A stretch of 6,004 nucleotides of DNA from Cyanobacteria bacterium UBA9971. GTDB lineage: Bacteria; Cyanobacteriota; Vampirovibrionia; Gastranaerophilales; UBA9971. The stretch's first letter is position 1. Each line of letters begins with the position of its first letter. Where the stretch lies: contig DNRP01000010.1 in the NCBI GenBank assembly GCA_003499955.1, forward strand, positions 29,152 to 35,155. The letters run 5' to 3'. Shown piece by piece: positions 4,616 through 6,004 of this stretch. Made by a program: the position numbers and the translations under genes. Under the pieces are notes generated by a model. It ran no database searches, was not told where the DNA came from, and saw only the letters and a program-made list of their open reading frames with translations.

Positions 4616-6004
4616 TTAACTTATGGTTTTGCATTCTCCGCTCGGAAGATTGTTTTCAATTCCGGGGATTACGGGGATTTGCATGCAGTAGAAGGATCTC
4701 CATACAAATACAAGTGCAATCAGGAAGAATACTGTTCCCGCATATGGCGCATATGGTTTGAATGCTTCTGTTATTGCGATTTCCATTGTTAATAAACCGA
4801 ATAATGTTGTGAATTTGATTATCGGGTTCATTGCAACTGAAGAAGTGTCTTTGAACGGATCACCTACTGTGTCGCCGATAACTGTCGCTTCGTGAAGAGG
4901 TGTTCCTTTTTCACAAAGGTCGACTTCTACGATTTTCTTAGCGTTATCCCAGCATCCGCCGGCGTTTGCCATAAATATTGCCTGAAATAATCCGAAGATT
5001 GCAATACCTATCAAGTAGCTTACAAAGAATGCTACAGGATTTGCGCTTCCTATCGGAGCTGAAAGGAACGCAAAAGCAAGTGCAAAACAGAATAGAGCGA
5101 TAAAGATGTTAAACATACCTTTTTGTGCGTATTGTGTACAGATTTTAACAACTTCTTTCGAGTTCTCTGTTGAAGATTTGCCGCCTTCTATGTCTAAATT
5201 AATATTCTTTTTAATATATTGAACCGCGCTGTAGGCCCCTGTTGTTACTGCTTGTGTGGATGCACCCGTAAACCAGTAGATTACCGCGCCGCCGCACATA
5301 AGTCCTAACAGTGTGAAAGGATTCAAGAGGTTAAGAATCATTTCAGGTTTAATTTGCAGTGTTTTTTCGATTACGAGAATCAGGGAAAATATCATTGTTG
5401 TTGCTCCTACAACCGCTGTTCCGATAAGAACAGGTTTTGCGGTGGCTTTAAATGTATTTCCCGCGCCGTCGTTTTCTTCAAGTAATTTTTTACCGTTTTC
5501 AAAATCGGGTTTGAACCCGAAATCTCTTTCGATTTCTTCTGAAATGTTTGGAACTTCTTCAATCAATGAAAGTTCGTACACTGATTGAGCGTTATCTGTA
5601 ACAGGCCCGTAGCTGTCTACTGCTATGGTTACAGGTCCCATTCCCAAGAAGCCGAATGCAACTAGGCCAAACGCAAATACTGACGAGTAAATCATCATTT
5701 CTGCAGGAATGTGTACGCTTGCAAAGTATGCGCCCGCCATTAAGCCGGCGATTGCTAAGCCAATCCAGAATCCGCTGAAGTTTCCTGATACAAATCCTGA
5801 AAGAATTGTTAAGGATGCTCCGCCTTCTCTTGATGCGGTTACAACTTCTTTTGTGTGTCTTGAGTTTGTGCTTGTAAACACTTTTGTTAATTCAGGAATT
5901 AATGCTGCTCCGAGTGTTCCGAAACTTATAATCGCTGAAAGTGTTAACCATAGTTTGTTTGGTAATGCGTGAAGCTGCCAGTAGCTTACTGCGAAAGTCA
6001 TTAT
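4616..6004 (-). CDS. hppA: Membrane-bound cation-translocating pyrophosphatase, C-terminal 460-odd residues (5' end outside window)
   Basis: The enzyme hydrolyses pyrophosphate to two phosphates and uses the energy to pump H+ or Na+ across the cytoplasmic membrane. The frame continues past the window edge; the ATG complement at 5999-6001 is an internal Met, because family members have about 650-800 residues and the first substrate-binding motif (DVGADLVGKVE type) is missing here. Counting from that Met, visible hallmarks are 'DSYGPVTDNAQSVYEL' (129-144), 'GNTFKATAKP' (181-190), 'NAGGCWDNAKK' (346-356) and 'GDTVGDPFKDTS' (376-387), which hold the Asp and Lys residues that bind Mg-pyrophosphate. 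Multiple membrane helices alternate with these. Lys185 occupies the site that is Lys in K+-independent and Ala in K+-dependent enzymes. 'DNAQS' replaces the usual 'DNAGG', pointing to the divergent clade. It is probably a host chromosomal gene, with its own terminator. Confidence 0.95.
   Translation of the reverse strand: MMTFAVSYWQLHALPNKLWLTLSAIISFGTLGAALIPELTKVFTSTNSRHTKEVVTASREGGASLTILSGFVSGNFSGFWIGLAIAGLMAGAYFASVHIPAEMMIYSSVFAFGLVAFGFLGMGPVTIAVDSYGPVTDNAQSVYELSLIEEVPNISEEIERDFGFKPDFENGKKLLEENDGAGNTFKATAKPVLIGTAVVGATTMIFSLILVIEKTLQIKPEMILNLLNPFTLLGLMCGGAVIYWFTGASTQAVTTGAYSAVQYIKKNINLDIEGGKSSTENSKEVVKICTQYAQKGMFNIFIALFCFALAFAFLSAPIGSANPVAFFVSYLIGIAIFGLFQAIFMANAGGCWDNAKKIVEVDLCEKGTPLHEATVIGDTVGDPFKDTSSVAMNPIIKFTTLFGLLTMEIAITEAFKPYAPYAGTVFFLIALVFVWRSFYCMQIPVIPGIENNLPSGECKTIS

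Noticed and set aside
5313..5972. Two + strand open frames (5313-5588 and 5709-5972)
   Set aside because: Both are antisense to conserved pyrophosphatase sequence; they reflect its codon pattern and are not genes.
1..6004. CRISPR array, IS element, rRNA or tRNA gene, or recognisable attachment site
   Set aside because: No regularly spaced direct repeats, transposase frame, RNA gene signature or flanking direct repeat pair was seen by reading.

Overview
The window shows a stretch of phage or prophage virion genes on the + strand (1-4066) running up to what looks like ordinary bacterial chromosome on the - strand (4204-6004). The DNA is AT-rich. It uses normal stop codons and strong Shine-Dalgarno sites, and the intergenic gaps carry palindromic dispersed repeats. 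The host is a low-GC bacterium with Sec-type signal peptides. The style of the exported proteins and the repeats would fit a host-associated lineage such as Vampirovibrionia (Gastranaerophilales) or Elusimicrobiota, but this is an impression and not something the sequence proves.

Left part: the 3' end of a helical, Ala/Ser/Gly-rich protein (1-357), probably a virion or DNA-ejection component. Two exported-protein genes follow, 24 bases apart: a 187-residue protein with a signal peptide, a 'PSGT' beta domain and one membrane segment (456-1019), and a 401-residue protein with a signal peptide, a beta-rich domain and about five ankyrin repeats (1044-2249). A strong intrinsic terminator (2271-2310) closes this pair. 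It sits directly before the ribosome binding site of the next gene.

Middle: a 231-residue scaffold-like protein (2333-3028) and a P22-gp5/HK97-fold major capsid protein (3224-4066). They are separated by 195 bases that hold a 102-bp cruciform-forming repeat and a second palindromic repeat followed by a T-run. The capsid gene ends at an intrinsic terminator (4158-4200).

Right part, - strand: the C-terminal 460-odd residues of a membrane-bound proton/sodium-translocating pyrophosphatase (hppA, running off the window), its terminator (4564-4599), a degenerate copy of the repeat family (4529-4561), and a 75-residue orphan gene (4204-4431) with its own terminator converging on the capsid gene.

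The main reading is that virion assembly genes (scaffold plus coat, possibly an ejection protein) are interrupted by a terminator-closed cassette of two secreted proteins, one with ankyrin repeats. This looks like a phage 'moron' that may act on the host cell surface or on a eukaryotic partner. No tail, portal or packaging genes lie after the coat gene within the window, so the prophage end, or a decayed or rearranged prophage, appears to lie between the capsid gene and hppA. No stretch over 300 bases lacks a gene.
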